From Rhizobium sp. P40RR-XXII (lineage in GTDB: Bacteria > Pseudomonadota > Alphaproteobacteria > Rhizobiales > Rhizobiaceae), in NCBI RefSeq assembly GCF_012641405.1, contig NZ_JABAII010000004.1:124001-188000 (forward strand): 64,000 bases of DNA, read 5' to 3'. The notes under the pieces were generated by a model. The model searched no databases and was not told the origin of the DNA. It saw only the letters and a program-made list of their open reading frames with translations. Below are positions 56,073-64,000 of the stretch, one piece after another (the stretch's first letter is position 1; the number at the start of each line of letters is the position of its first letter). The position numbers were made by a program, and so were the translations under genes.

Positions 56073-57329
56073 ATGGGTGGGAACAATTTTTCCGAAGACG
56101 GCAGGGAAAGCGGCGCGGTAAGCTGCGTGTGGCGCAATGCCCGCCTCGCAACCTTGAAAGAGGGCGAGGTCCGGCTGGGCACGATCGAGACGGGTGCGAT
56201 CGTGACCAAGGACGGCCGTATCGTCTTCGCCGGCCATGAAGCCGACCTGCCCGATACCTCCGGTGCCGAAACGATCGATCTCGAGGGACGCTGGGTGACG
56301 CCGGGGCTCGTCGACTGCCATACGCATATCGTCTATGGCGGCAATCGTGCCCGCGAATTCGAAATGCGGCTGGAGGGTGCCACTTATGAAGAAATCGCCC
56401 GTGCCGGCGGTGGCATCGTCTCCTCTGTCAATGCGACCCGCGCGCTCTCTTTGGACGAACTCGTCGCCGTTGCGCTGCCGCGTCTCGATACACTGCTTTC
56501 GGAAGGTGTGACGACCATCGAAGTGAAGTCGGGTTATGGTCTCAGCATCGAATCCGAACTGAAAATGCTGCGCGCCGCGCGCAAGCTCGGCGAAGCTCGC
56601 CCGGTTCGCGTCATCACCTCCTATCTCGGCGCGCACGCCACGCCGGGCGACTACAAGGGCCGCAACGGCGACTATATTACTGATGTCGTGCTGCCCGGTC
56701 TCAGCCAAGCCCATGCTGAAGGGCTCGTCGATGCCGTCGACGGCTTCTGTGAGGGCATTGCCTTTTCGACGGCGGAGATCGCCCGCGTCTTCGATCTCGC
56801 CAAGTCCCTCGGCATCCCCATGAAACTGCACGCCGAGCAGCTCTCCAATCTCGGCGGCGCCAAGCTTGCTGCCTCCTATGGCGCGCTATCGGCCGATCAC
56901 GTCGAGTATCTCGACGAGGATGGCGTCAAGGCAATGGCTGCTTCCGGCACGGTTGCCGTGCTTCTTCCCGGTGCCTTCTACGCTATCCATGAAAAACAGA
57001 AGCCGCCGGTCCAGGCGTTGCGCGATGCCGGCGTGCCGATCGCGATCGCGACGGACTGCAATCCCGGCACGTCGCCGCTGACCTCGATGCTTCTGACCAT
57101 GAACATGGCCGCGACGCTCTTTGGTCTGACCGTGGAAGAATGCATTGCCGGCGCAACGCGTGAAGGCGCGCGTGCACTTGGGCAGCTCGCCGAGACAGGC
57201 ACGCTCGTAGCCGGCAAGTCGGCTGATTTCGCCATCTGGGATGTCGAAAGCATTGCGGAGCTCGTCTACCGCATCGGCTTCAATCCCCTTCATGCTCATG
57301 TCTTCAAGGGAAAAAGGTTCAACCGATGA
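56073..57329 (+). CDS. hutI: imidazolonepropionase HutI
   Basis: A 418-aa amidohydrolase that hydrolyses 4-imidazolone-5-propanoate to N-formimino-glutamate, the third step of histidine breakdown. Zinc site [13 protein letters not shown] near residue 80, then the conserved [23 protein letters not shown] and DCNPGTSP near the end. The start at 56073 follows GAGGAAAGG and is downstream of the operator. It overlaps hutH by 4 nt. Confidence 0.94.
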   Translation: MGGNNFSEDGRESGAVSCVWRNARLATLKEGEVRLGTIETGAIVTKDGRIVFAGHEADLPDTSGAETIDLEGRWVTPGLVDCHTHIVYGGNRAREFEMRLEGATYEEIARAGGGIVSSVNATRALSLDELVAVALPRLDTLLSEGVTTIEVKSGYGLSIESELKMLRAARKLGEARPVRVITSYLGAHATPGDYKGRNGDYITDVVLPGLSQAHAEGLVDAVDGFCEGIAFSTAEIARVFDLAKSLGIPMKLHAEQLSNLGGAKLAASYGALSADHVEYLDEDGVKAMAASGTVAVLLPGAFYAIHEKQKPPVQALRDAGVPIAIATDCNPGTSPLTSMLLTMNMAATLFGLTVEECIAGATREGARALGQLAETGTLVAGKSADFAIWDVESIAELVYRIGFNPLHAHVFKGKRFNR

Positions 57330-58861
57330 CTATCGTTCTCCATCCCGGCTCCGTGACGCTGCAGCAACTGGCGACAATCTATTGGACTGGTGAGCCGGCT
57401 AAACTTGACGCTTCTTTCGACGCTGGTATCGCTAAGGCCGCAGCCCGCATTGCTGAAATCGCGGCTGGTAACGCGCCGGTCTATGGGATCAATACCGGCT
57501 TCGGCAAACTGGCGTCGATCAAGATCGACAGCGCCGATGTCGCCACGCTTCAGCGCAATCTCATCCTCTCGCATTGCTGCGGTGTCGGCCAGCCGCTGCC
57601 TGAGAATGTCGTTCGTTTGATCATGTCGCTGAAGCTCGTTTCGCTCGGTCGGGGTGCGTCCGGCGTGCGGCTGGAGCTGGTGCGGCTGATCGAAGGCATG
57701 CTCGAAAAGGGCGTCGTGCCCGTCATCCCCGAAAAGGGCTCCGTCGGCGCATCGGGCGATCTCGCGCCGCTCGCCCATATGACCGCCGTGATGATGGGCC
57801 ATGGCGAGGCCTTCTACGCCGGAGAGCAGCTCTCCGGCGCGGCAGCGCTCGAAAAGGCCGGCCTGACGCCGGTCGTGCTTGCCGCCAAGGAAGGGCTTGC
57901 GCTGATCAACGGTACGCAGGTGTCGACCGGCCTTGCGCTTGCCGGTCTCTTCCGCGCCCATCGCGCCGCCCAGTCCGCCCTCATCACCGGCGCCATGTCG
58001 ACGGATGCGGCCATGGGCTCCTCGGCGCCGTTCCATCCCGACATTCATACATTGCGTGGCCACAAGGGCCAGATCGATACTGCCGCCGCCCTTCGCGGCC
58101 TGCTCGCCGGCTCCGTGATTCGCCAGAGCCATATAGAAGGCGACGAGCGCGTGCAGGATCCCTATTGCATTCGCTGCCAGCCGCAGGTGGATGGCGCTTG
58201 CCTCGACCTTCTGCGTTCCGTCGGCCGCACCCTCGAAATCGAAGCCAATGCCGTCACCGACAATCCGCTCGTGCTTTCGGACAATTCCGTCGTTTCCGGC
58301 GGCAACTTCCATGCCGAGCCCGTCGCTTTCGCCGCCGACCAGATCGCCATCGCCGTCTGCGAAATCGGCGCGATCGCACAGCGTCGTATCGCACTGCTGG
58401 TCGATCCGGCGCTGAGCTATGGCCTCCCCGCCTTCCTCGCTAAGAAGCCGGGCCTGAACTCCGGCCTGATGATTGCCGAAGTGACCTCGGCGGCCCTGAT
58501 GTCCGAAAACAAGCAGATGTCGCACCCGGCTTCGGTCGACTCGACGCCGACCTCCGCCAACCAGGAAGACCATGTGTCCATGGCCTGCCACGGTGCACGT
58601 CGCCTGCTTCAAATGACTGAAAACCTCTTCGGCATTATCGGCATCGAGGCGCTGACCGCCGCGCAGGGCGTCGAGCTGCGCGCACCGCTGACGACCAGCC
58701 CGGAACTGACCCTGGCCATTGCTTCGATCCGCGCCGCCGTCTCTTCGCTGGAAGAGGACCGCTACATGGCAAACGACCTGAAAGCCGCCGCAGACCTCAT
58801 TGCCTCCGGCGCACTCAATGCCTCGATTTCAACCGACATCCTGCCCTCCCTGGAGATGTGA
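57326..58861 (+). CDS. hutH: histidine ammonia-lyase HutH
   Basis: A 511-aa enzyme that removes ammonia from histidine to give urocanate. The Ala-Ser-Gly triad at 142-144 ([14 protein letters not shown]) forms the MIO cofactor. Further signatures are YGINTGFG near residue 53, [10 protein letters not shown] and [14 protein letters not shown] near 415. It is translationally coupled to hutI (4-nt overlap) and ends one base before hutU (stop at 58861, ATG at 58863). Confidence 0.95.
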   Translation: MTIVLHPGSVTLQQLATIYWTGEPAKLDASFDAGIAKAAARIAEIAAGNAPVYGINTGFGKLASIKIDSADVATLQRNLILSHCCGVGQPLPENVVRLIMSLKLVSLGRGASGVRLELVRLIEGMLEKGVVPVIPEKGSVGASGDLAPLAHMTAVMMGHGEAFYAGEQLSGAAALEKAGLTPVVLAAKEGLALINGTQVSTGLALAGLFRAHRAAQSALITGAMSTDAAMGSSAPFHPDIHTLRGHKGQIDTAAALRGLLAGSVIRQSHIEGDERVQDPYCIRCQPQVDGACLDLLRSVGRTLEIEANAVTDNPLVLSDNSVVSGGNFHAEPVAFAADQIAIAVCEIGAIAQRRIALLVDPALSYGLPAFLAKKPGLNSGLMIAEVTSAALMSENKQMSHPASVDSTPTSANQEDHVSMACHGARRLLQMTENLFGIIGIEALTAAQGVELRAPLTTSPELTLAIASIRAAVSSLEEDRYMANDLKAAADLIASGALNASISTDILPSLEM

Positions 58862-58862
58862 C

Positions 58863-60548
58863 ATGACCAACCCACGCCATAATATCCGCGAAATCCGCGC
58901 TCCTCGTGGTCCAGAGCTCAACGCCAAGAGCTGGTTGACCGAAGCGCCGCTGCGCATGCTGATGAACAACCTCGATCCGGACGTTGCGGAGAACCCGAAC
59001 GAGCTGGTCGTCTATGGCGGCATCGGCCGCGCCGCCCGCACCTGGGACGATTTCGACCGTATCGCCGCGACGCTGAAGACACTCAACGAAGACGAGACGC
59101 TGCTGGTACAGTCCGGCAAGCCCGTCGCCGTGTTCCGCACCCATAAGGATGCGCCGCGCGTGCTGATCGCCAATTCCAACCTCGTACCGCACTGGGCGAC
59201 CTGGGATCATTTCAACGAGCTGGATAAGAAGGGCCTTGCCATGTACGGCCAGATGACGGCCGGCTCGTGGATCTACATCGGCACCCAGGGCATTGTGCAG
59301 GGTACCTACGAAACCTTCGTCGAAGCTGGTCGCCAGCATTATAACGGCAACCTCAAGGGCAAGTGGATCCTGACTGGCGGCCTCGGCGGCATGGGTGGCG
59401 CACAGCCGCTGGCGGCCGTCATGGCCGGCGCCTGCTGCCTCGCTGTTGAGAGCGACGAGACCCGCATCGATTTCCGCCTGCGCACCCGCTATGTCGACGA
59501 GAAGGCCAAGACGCTCGATGAAGCGCTTGCCATGATCGACAAGTGGACGAAGGCTGGCGAAGTCAAGTCCGTCGGCCTGCTCGGCAATGCCGCCGAGATC
59601 TTCCCGGAACTGGTCAAGCGCATGAAGGCCGGTGGCCCGCGCCCCGATATCGTCACCGACCAGACCTCGGCGCATGATCCGCTGAATGGCTATCTGCCGC
59701 TCGGCTGGACCGTGGAAGAAGCCAAGGCAAAGCGCGAGAGCGACCCGAAGGCCGTTGAAGCTGCTGCTCGCGCCTCGATGAAGGTGCATGTGGAAGCCAT
59801 GGTCGCCTTCTGGGATGCCGGCGTACCGACGCTTGACTACGGCAACAACATCCGCCAGGTCGCCAAGGATGAAGGTTTTGAAAATGCCTTCGCCTTCCCC
59901 GGCTTCGTACCCGCCTACATCCGCCCGCTGTTTTGCCGCGGCATCGGTCCTTTCCGCTGGGCCGCACTTTCTGGCGATGCGGAAGATATCTACAAGACCG
60001 ACGCCAAGGTGAAGGAACTCACTCCCGGCAACACCCATCTGCACAACTGGCTGGACATGGCGCGCGAGCGCATCGCCTTCCAGGGCCTGCCGGCCCGCAT
60101 TTGCTGGGTCGGTCTCGGTGATCGCCACCGCCTCGGCCTGGCCTTCAACGAAATGGTCAGGAATGGCGAGCTGAAGGCGCCTGTCGTCATCGGCCGCGAC
60201 CATCTCGACTCCGGCTCGGTCGCGTCGCCCAACCGCGAGACGGAAGCCATGAAGGACGGCTCTGATGCCGTTTCCGACTGGCCGCTGCTCAACGCGCTGC
60301 TCAACACCGCATCGGGTGCCACCTGGGTATCGCTGCACCACGGTGGCGGCGTCGGCATGGGCTTTTCCCAACACTCCGGCATGGTCATCTGCGCCGACGG
60401 CACGGATGATGCGGCACGACGCCTGGAGCGCGTTCTCTGGAACGACCCGGCAACCGGCGTCATGCGCCACGCCGATGCCGGCTATGATATCGCCCTCGAT
60501 TGGGCCAAGAAGCAGGGCTTGCGCTTGCCGGCCATCCTGGGGAACTGA
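58863..60548 (+). CDS. hutU: urocanate hydratase HutU
   Basis: A 561-aa NAD-dependent hydratase that converts urocanate to imidazolonepropionate. Visible are the NAD-binding [13 protein letters not shown] near residue 176, the catalytic cysteine region [14 protein letters not shown] near 357, and [15 protein letters not shown] near the end. The ATG is 1 nt after the hutH stop; an upstream open extension lies inside hutH and is rejected. Followed directly by hutD. Confidence 0.95.
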   Translation: MTNPRHNIREIRAPRGPELNAKSWLTEAPLRMLMNNLDPDVAENPNELVVYGGIGRAARTWDDFDRIAATLKTLNEDETLLVQSGKPVAVFRTHKDAPRVLIANSNLVPHWATWDHFNELDKKGLAMYGQMTAGSWIYIGTQGIVQGTYETFVEAGRQHYNGNLKGKWILTGGLGGMGGAQPLAAVMAGACCLAVESDETRIDFRLRTRYVDEKAKTLDEALAMIDKWTKAGEVKSVGLLGNAAEIFPELVKRMKAGGPRPDIVTDQTSAHDPLNGYLPLGWTVEEAKAKRESDPKAVEAAARASMKVHVEAMVAFWDAGVPTLDYGNNIRQVAKDEGFENAFAFPGFVPAYIRPLFCRGIGPFRWAALSGDAEDIYKTDAKVKELTPGNTHLHNWLDMARERIAFQGLPARICWVGLGDRHRLGLAFNEMVRNGELKAPVVIGRDHLDSGSVASPNRETEAMKDGSDAVSDWPLLNALLNTASGATWVSLHHGGGVGMGFSQHSGMVICADGTDDAARRLERVLWNDPATGVMRHADAGYDIALDWAKKQGLRLPAILGN

Positions 60549-60549
60549 G

Positions 60550-61119
60550 ATGAAGCTGCTGCGCGCCAGTGATCACAAGCGCATGCCCTGGAAAAACGGC
60601 GGCGGGGAGACGGTGGAAATCGCCGTTTCGCCCGACGGCGTGGGGCTTGCCGACTTCGACTGGCGCGTCAGCATGGCGACCGTTGCCACGGACGGACCCT
60701 TCTCGGTCTTTCCGGGCATCGATCGTACGCTATCCATTCTCGATGGCGAGGGCATGACCCTCTTCATCGAGGGGCGCGCGCCCGAACGCCTGACGCAGGC
60801 GAGCGAGCCGCTACCCTTTGCCGCCGATGCGCCGACATCAGCGACTTTGATCGACGGTACGATCACCGATCTCAACGTGATGACGCGGCGTGGAAGCTTC
60901 ACGCATTCGGTACGGCGCGTTTCGGTCGATGGGACAGTCCAGCTTGCGCCTCGTGGTGGTGTGAGCCTTATCCTTTGTCATCGCGGCCACGCCAAAACTG
61001 CCAGGCTTTCGCTTTCGGCAGGCGATTGCCTGCTTCTGGAAGCGGTCTGGACTGACATAGCCGTTTCCGGAAAAGCCGAGCTGTTTCAGATTGATATTCA
61101 TCCCAATGGTCGACGCTAG
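60550..61119 (+). CDS. hutD: HutD/Ves family protein
   Basis: A 189-aa cupin-like protein of the HutD family. Start MKLLRASDHKRMPWKNGGGE is the family signature (PWKNGGG, then FDWRVSMA). HutD is conserved in hut operons; it is thought to limit pathway flux, possibly by binding formylglutamate, but is not an enzyme. The ATG follows the hutU stop by 1 nt. Its stop codon (61117-61119) lies inside the left arm of the downstream palindromic repeat. Confidence 0.88.
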   Translation: MKLLRASDHKRMPWKNGGGETVEIAVSPDGVGLADFDWRVSMATVATDGPFSVFPGIDRTLSILDGEGMTLFIEGRAPERLTQASEPLPFAADAPTSATLIDGTITDLNVMTRRGSFTHSVRRVSVDGTVQLAPRGGVSLILCHRGHAKTARLSLSAGDCLLLEAVWTDIAVSGKAELFQIDIHPNGRR

Positions 61120-61232
61120 AGCCGGATGACTTTAGGTCGAGTCGACCTAAAATCTGAATCCGCTCTAGAATCAAAGAAGTAGAGCGTGATGTCGTCGGAA
61201 AACCGCCTGCACTTTTCGGCATCACGCTCTAG
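61116..61232. repeat. palindromic intergenic repeat after hutD (RIME-like)
   Basis: Two adjoining palindromes. The first has CTAGAGCcGGAT and ATCCGCTCTAG at its ends and the perfect core TTTAGGTCGA g TCGACCTAAA (61131-61151). The second has perfect 11-bp ends TAGAGCGTGAT (61180-61190) and ATCACGCTCTA (61221-61231). Mosaic elements of this sort with TAGAGC ends are common in rhizobial genomes; this one probably also serves as the end of the hut message. Confidence 0.7.
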
Positions 61233-61289
61233 GCAAAGACAGCCTGCCGAAGCGATCGACTCGATTTTTCCGATCGAGATCGTGGCAAT

Positions 61290-61844
61290 TTACGCGGGCA
61301 TGCGTTGTGGGGAGCCGTTTTCGGTATTCCCAGCCCTTGTCTTGTATGCGCGATAGTAGAGATCGATGGCAGCAGCTATTTCCCTGAACTGAGTATCGAA
61401 CTGGCCGCGCCTGATCAAAACTGGCCGCGGGCGCTTTGATCGCTTCCAAATCTTTGCGACTAGGCCTTCGCTCAGGCTGCTCTTGCTTTCCATATTGACG
61501 AATATGGTAGCGGCCTTCGCCGTTCTTGGATCCATGGTAGCGAAGATCACACCATCCATGTGTTCCCAAGGAATGAAACCGACGGCAATCCGGATGTCCT
61601 GAATGCCTTGGGGGCCTATCGTTATCACTGGAGTTACAAAGTCGCGGCGAAAATACTCGTATACGGCAAAGGCGATGAAGAAAATCAGCATCGGCAACAG
61701 GATCATCGCCAGGACGCGTGCTGGGCCTTCCATTGTCAACATGGCCGCAAGCCCTGCGGCAAGGAAGCAATAGGTTACCAGTATGATTTTGAAGCTGGAT
61801 CTGGAGTACCTGATTTCGCGAATGGATGTGATATCGGTATTCAA
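61290..61844 (-). CDS. STM3941-like membrane protein
   Basis: A 184-aa protein with two hydrophobic helices (about residues 20-36 and 43-62) and a C-terminal soluble part. The soluble part (TIGPQGIQDIRIAVGFIPWEHMDGVIFA) has the PH-like pattern of the STM3941 family of small membrane proteins, of unknown function. Convergent with the hut operon and divergent from the sulfite-oxidase-like gene. Codon use is somewhat less GC-biased than that of neighbours. Confidence 0.65.
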   Translation of the reverse strand: MNTDITSIREIRYSRSSFKIILVTYCFLAAGLAAMLTMEGPARVLAMILLPMLIFFIAFAVYEYFRRDFVTPVITIGPQGIQDIRIAVGFIPWEHMDGVIFATMDPRTAKAATIFVNMESKSSLSEGLVAKIWKRSKRPRPVLIRRGQFDTQFREIAAAIDLYYRAYKTRAGNTENGSPQRMPA

Positions 61845-61982
61845 GCTTGCCCCTCATCGTGATTTGCCGAGCCATAGCATTGTGTTTGGCAAGATGCCAT
61901 CAGCCGATTGATCAGCGTATCTCTGGCTTGACACTCACCCGACTCGACTATCCTATTTCTGCGCAGCAGAGAGGATACCTGT

Positions 61983-62645
61983 ATGAGCGACGACCAGATC
62001 CCCGCCGATAGCAAGCTCACCACCTCCAAGCGCCGCTGGGCGGCGGAGGGCAAGTTTTTGACGGGGCGCATTAGCCGGTCCGAGACCGAGCGGCTGCCGC
62101 CGGGGCAGCATCTCGTCAAGAACTGGCCGGTGCTCGATCTCGGCGTGCAGCCGCAGGTGTCCCTGTCGAGCTGGCGGCTCGATGTGATTGGCTTCGTAGA
62201 AACGCGGCTCAGCCTCGATTGGGCCGCTTTCCAGGCGATCGAGCGAGGCACCCGCGTCAGCGATATTCATTGTGTCACGACCTGGTCGCGCTACGACAAT
62301 CGCTGGGAAGGGGTTTCGACGCGCGATCTCCTTGATCTCGCCATGCCGATGGCCGAGGCGCATCATGTGCTGCTGACGAGCTATGACGGCTATACCACCA
62401 ACCTGCCGCTTGCGGATTTCGCGGCCGAAGACGCGATCCTCGCCACTGCCTGGGAAGGCCAGCCGCTGTCGGGCGAGCATGGCGGGCCTATGCGTCTCGT
62501 CGTGCCGCATCTTTATTTCTGGAAGAGTGCCAAGTGGCTGAACCGCATCGAGCTCATCGGCGCCGACAGAGCCGGCTTCTGGGAGAAGAACGGCTATCAT
62601 ATGTACGGCGATCCCTGGCGAGAACAGCGCTACTCGGACGATTGA
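61983..62645 (+). CDS. sulfite oxidase-like molybdopterin oxidoreductase
   Basis: A 220-aa protein of the sulfite oxidase fold. The molybdenum-ligating cysteine is C97 in SDIHCVTTWSRYDNRW, the pattern of the YedY/MsrP-like and cytosolic branches. Also visible are LVLTSYDGYTTNLPL-like HVLLTSYDGYTTNLPL and GGPMRLVVPHLYFWKSAKW. No signal peptide is seen, so it should be cytoplasmic, unlike MsrP. No heme or membrane partner gene is adjacent. Substrate unknown. Confidence 0.83.
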   Translation: MSDDQIPADSKLTTSKRRWAAEGKFLTGRISRSETERLPPGQHLVKNWPVLDLGVQPQVSLSSWRLDVIGFVETRLSLDWAAFQAIERGTRVSDIHCVTTWSRYDNRWEGVSTRDLLDLAMPMAEAHHVLLTSYDGYTTNLPLADFAAEDAILATAWEGQPLSGEHGGPMRLVVPHLYFWKSAKWLNRIELIGADRAGFWEKNGYHMYGDPWREQRYSDD

Positions 62646-62849
62646 CGCCGACAGGTCGTTGCGGGCGTAGGATGCCGCCAAAGCAATCCGGGGGAGATCG
62701 CGATTTCTTATGTCACCGTGCCAATTTTTGATGGGGCCGGCGTAGGTTTACGGCTTTGCAAGCCGGCATCATAGGCGTATTCAATGATCGTATGATTGTT
62801 GCCGGGCGCGCTCGGTTTCCTTGAACGCCATTCTCTGAAATTTCATGTC

Positions 62850-64000
62850 ATGACCGTTGCCCGGACCACAGATCAGCCTTCCGAAGCAAGCTTCGGCCGG
62901 CAGTCCCGCATCATCGCCCTGGTCGTCGCCGTCTCTTTCTTCATGCAGATCCTGGACGGCACCATCGTCACCACGTCGCTGCCGCAGATGGCCAGGACAT
63001 TCGGCGTCGAGCCGGTGTCGATGAGCATCGGCATCACGGTCTATCTGCTGACCATGGCGGCCTTCGTGCCGCTGGCCGGCTGGATGGGCGATCGCTACGG
63101 CGCGCGGCGGGTGTTCCTGGCGTCGATTACCATCTTCACCGTGGCATCGCTGTTTTGCGGTCTCTCGGGCAACTTGACCGAGTTCATCATTGCCCGTGCT
63201 GTTCAGGGCGTCGGTAGCGCGCTGATGACGCCCGTCGGACGCATCATCGTGCTGAAAAACGCACGCAAGTCCGATCTGGTGCATGCCATGTCGATGATCA
63301 CCTGGCCGGCGCTGACGGCGCCCGTCATCGGTCCGGTGCTCGGCAGCTTCATCACCACCTATCTCAGCTGGCACTGGAACTTCCTGATCAATATCCCGAT
63401 CGGCATTATCGGCCTCGGGCTCGTTCTGCGCTTCGTGCCGGATCAGCGGGAGGAAAAGGTCGTGCGGCTCGATTTCATCGGTTTCCTGCAATCGGCGGCT
63501 GGGTTGACCTTCCTGCTCGCCGGTCTGGAATTCGTCGTCCAGGGGACAACGGGGCTGGCGCCCAGCATTGCACTTATTACTGCCGGCGTGGTTTTCTCCG
63601 TCATTGCCACCCGGCACTTCATGAGGGTCGATGCGCCCTTGCTCGATCTCTCCGCCTTCAAGGTACAGACCTTCGCGATGTCGACGCTTTCGGCAGGCAC
63701 TGCGAGCCGGGTCGCGATCAACGCCACTCCCTTCCTGATCCCGTTGCTCTTCCAGGTCGGTTTCGGCCGCACGGCGATCGACGCCGGCACCTATCTGCTG
63801 TTTTATTTCGCCGGCAATCTCGGCATGAAGGCGATCACGACGCAGATGCTGAAGGTCTTCGGCTTCCGCAACGTGCTCGTCATCAATGGCCTGATCTCGT
63901 CGGCCGCCATCGGCGGATGCGCGTTCCTGTCCCCGGCAACGCCGGACCTCCTGATATATTGCCTGCTATTCATCGCCGGTCTTTCGCGGTCGATGAACTT
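62850..64000 (+). CDS. MFS drug exporter (DHA2/EmrB-QacA type), truncated by window end
   Basis: An open frame of 383 codons from the ATG at 62850 continues past the window edge. It begins MTVARTTDQPSEASFGRQSR, then the first span with ALVVAVSFFMQILDGTIV, the motif C-like region and GDRYGARRVF (motif A) between spans 2 and 3. LTAPVIGPVLGSFI is the DHA2-type motif in span 5. Fourteen spans are expected in full. An earlier ATG at 62845 reads into a stop after two codons. Confidence 0.85.
   Translation, partial: MTVARTTDQPSEASFGRQSRIIALVVAVSFFMQILDGTIVTTSLPQMARTFGVEPVSMSIGITVYLLTMAAFVPLAGWMGDRYGARRVFLASITIFTVASLFCGLSGNLTEFIIARAVQGVGSALMTPVGRIIVLKNARKSDLVHAMSMITWPALTAPVIGPVLGSFITTYLSWHWNFLINIPIGIIGLGLVLRFVPDQREEKVVRLDFIGFLQSAAGLTFLLAGLEFVVQGTTGLAPSIALITAGVVFSVIATRHFMRVDAPLLDLSAFKVQTFAMSTLSAGTASRVAINATPFLIPLLFQVGFGRTAIDAGTYLLFYFAGNLGMKAITTQMLKVFGFRNVLVINGLISSAAIGGCAFLSPATPDLLIYCLLFIAGLSRSMN

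Overview
The window is a GC-rich chromosomal or large-replicon segment of a fast-growing alphaproteobacterium, most likely Rhizobium or a close Rhizobiaceae relative. Evidence: a glpSTPQUV-type glycerol ABC operon, an aminoacyl-carrier-protein ligase cluster of the Bradyrhizobium/Agrobacterium kind, a hut operon of the alphaproteobacterial type (hutF deiminase, hutD), many sugar ABC transporters with Gfo/Idh/MocA dehydrogenases, and palindromic intergenic repeats. I see no phage, insertion sequence, tRNA, rRNA or CRISPR.

Layout. 1-2.3 kb: EF-P lysylation enzymes epmA-epmB, with a divergent start codon at the left edge that may be efp. 2.6-8.5 kb: carrier protein, acyl-CoA dehydrogenase, amino acid:carrier-protein ligase, DUF1839 protein and a GH2 glycosidase, probably one operon of unknown end product. 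8.5-19.2 kb: a complete sugar ABC transporter with two Gfo/Idh dehydrogenases, divergent from a TetR regulator that is followed by an enolase-superfamily enzyme and a third Gfo/Idh dehydrogenase; one 18-bp operator-like sequence occurs on both sides of tetR. 19.2-25.4 kb: a lysozyme-like lipoprotein, then lacI-DUF2264-hydroxyacid dehydrogenase divergent from an orphan solute-binding protein that is a paralogue of the one at 14 kb. 25.6-32.8 kb: class C acid phosphatase and glpSTPQUV. 33.5-41 kb: ThuA-like protein, dehydrogenase and ROK regulator divergent from a complete sugar ABC transporter. 41-48 kb: DUF427 protein, TetR, M23 peptidase, mntH, and a tryptophan 2,3-dioxygenase-like protein divergent from an Lrp/AsnC regulator. 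47.5-53.3 kb: TetR regulator divergent from an RND efflux pair, then a DUF5666-like protein. 53.8-61.1 kb: hutC and hutF, divergent from hutIHUD. 61.3-64 kb: STM3941-like membrane protein, sulfite-oxidase-like enzyme and an MFS exporter cut by the window edge.

The common theme is uptake and oxidation of carbohydrates and polyols (four ABC systems or parts), each beside its own regulator, plus histidine catabolism under HutC. The least understood unit is the carrier-protein aminoacylation operon at 2.6-8.5 kb. Other points of note are the asymmetric ATP sites predicted for GlpS/GlpT, the TDO-like protein without the usual GTGG loop, and the paired TetR operators. All functions are read from sequence patterns without database searches.
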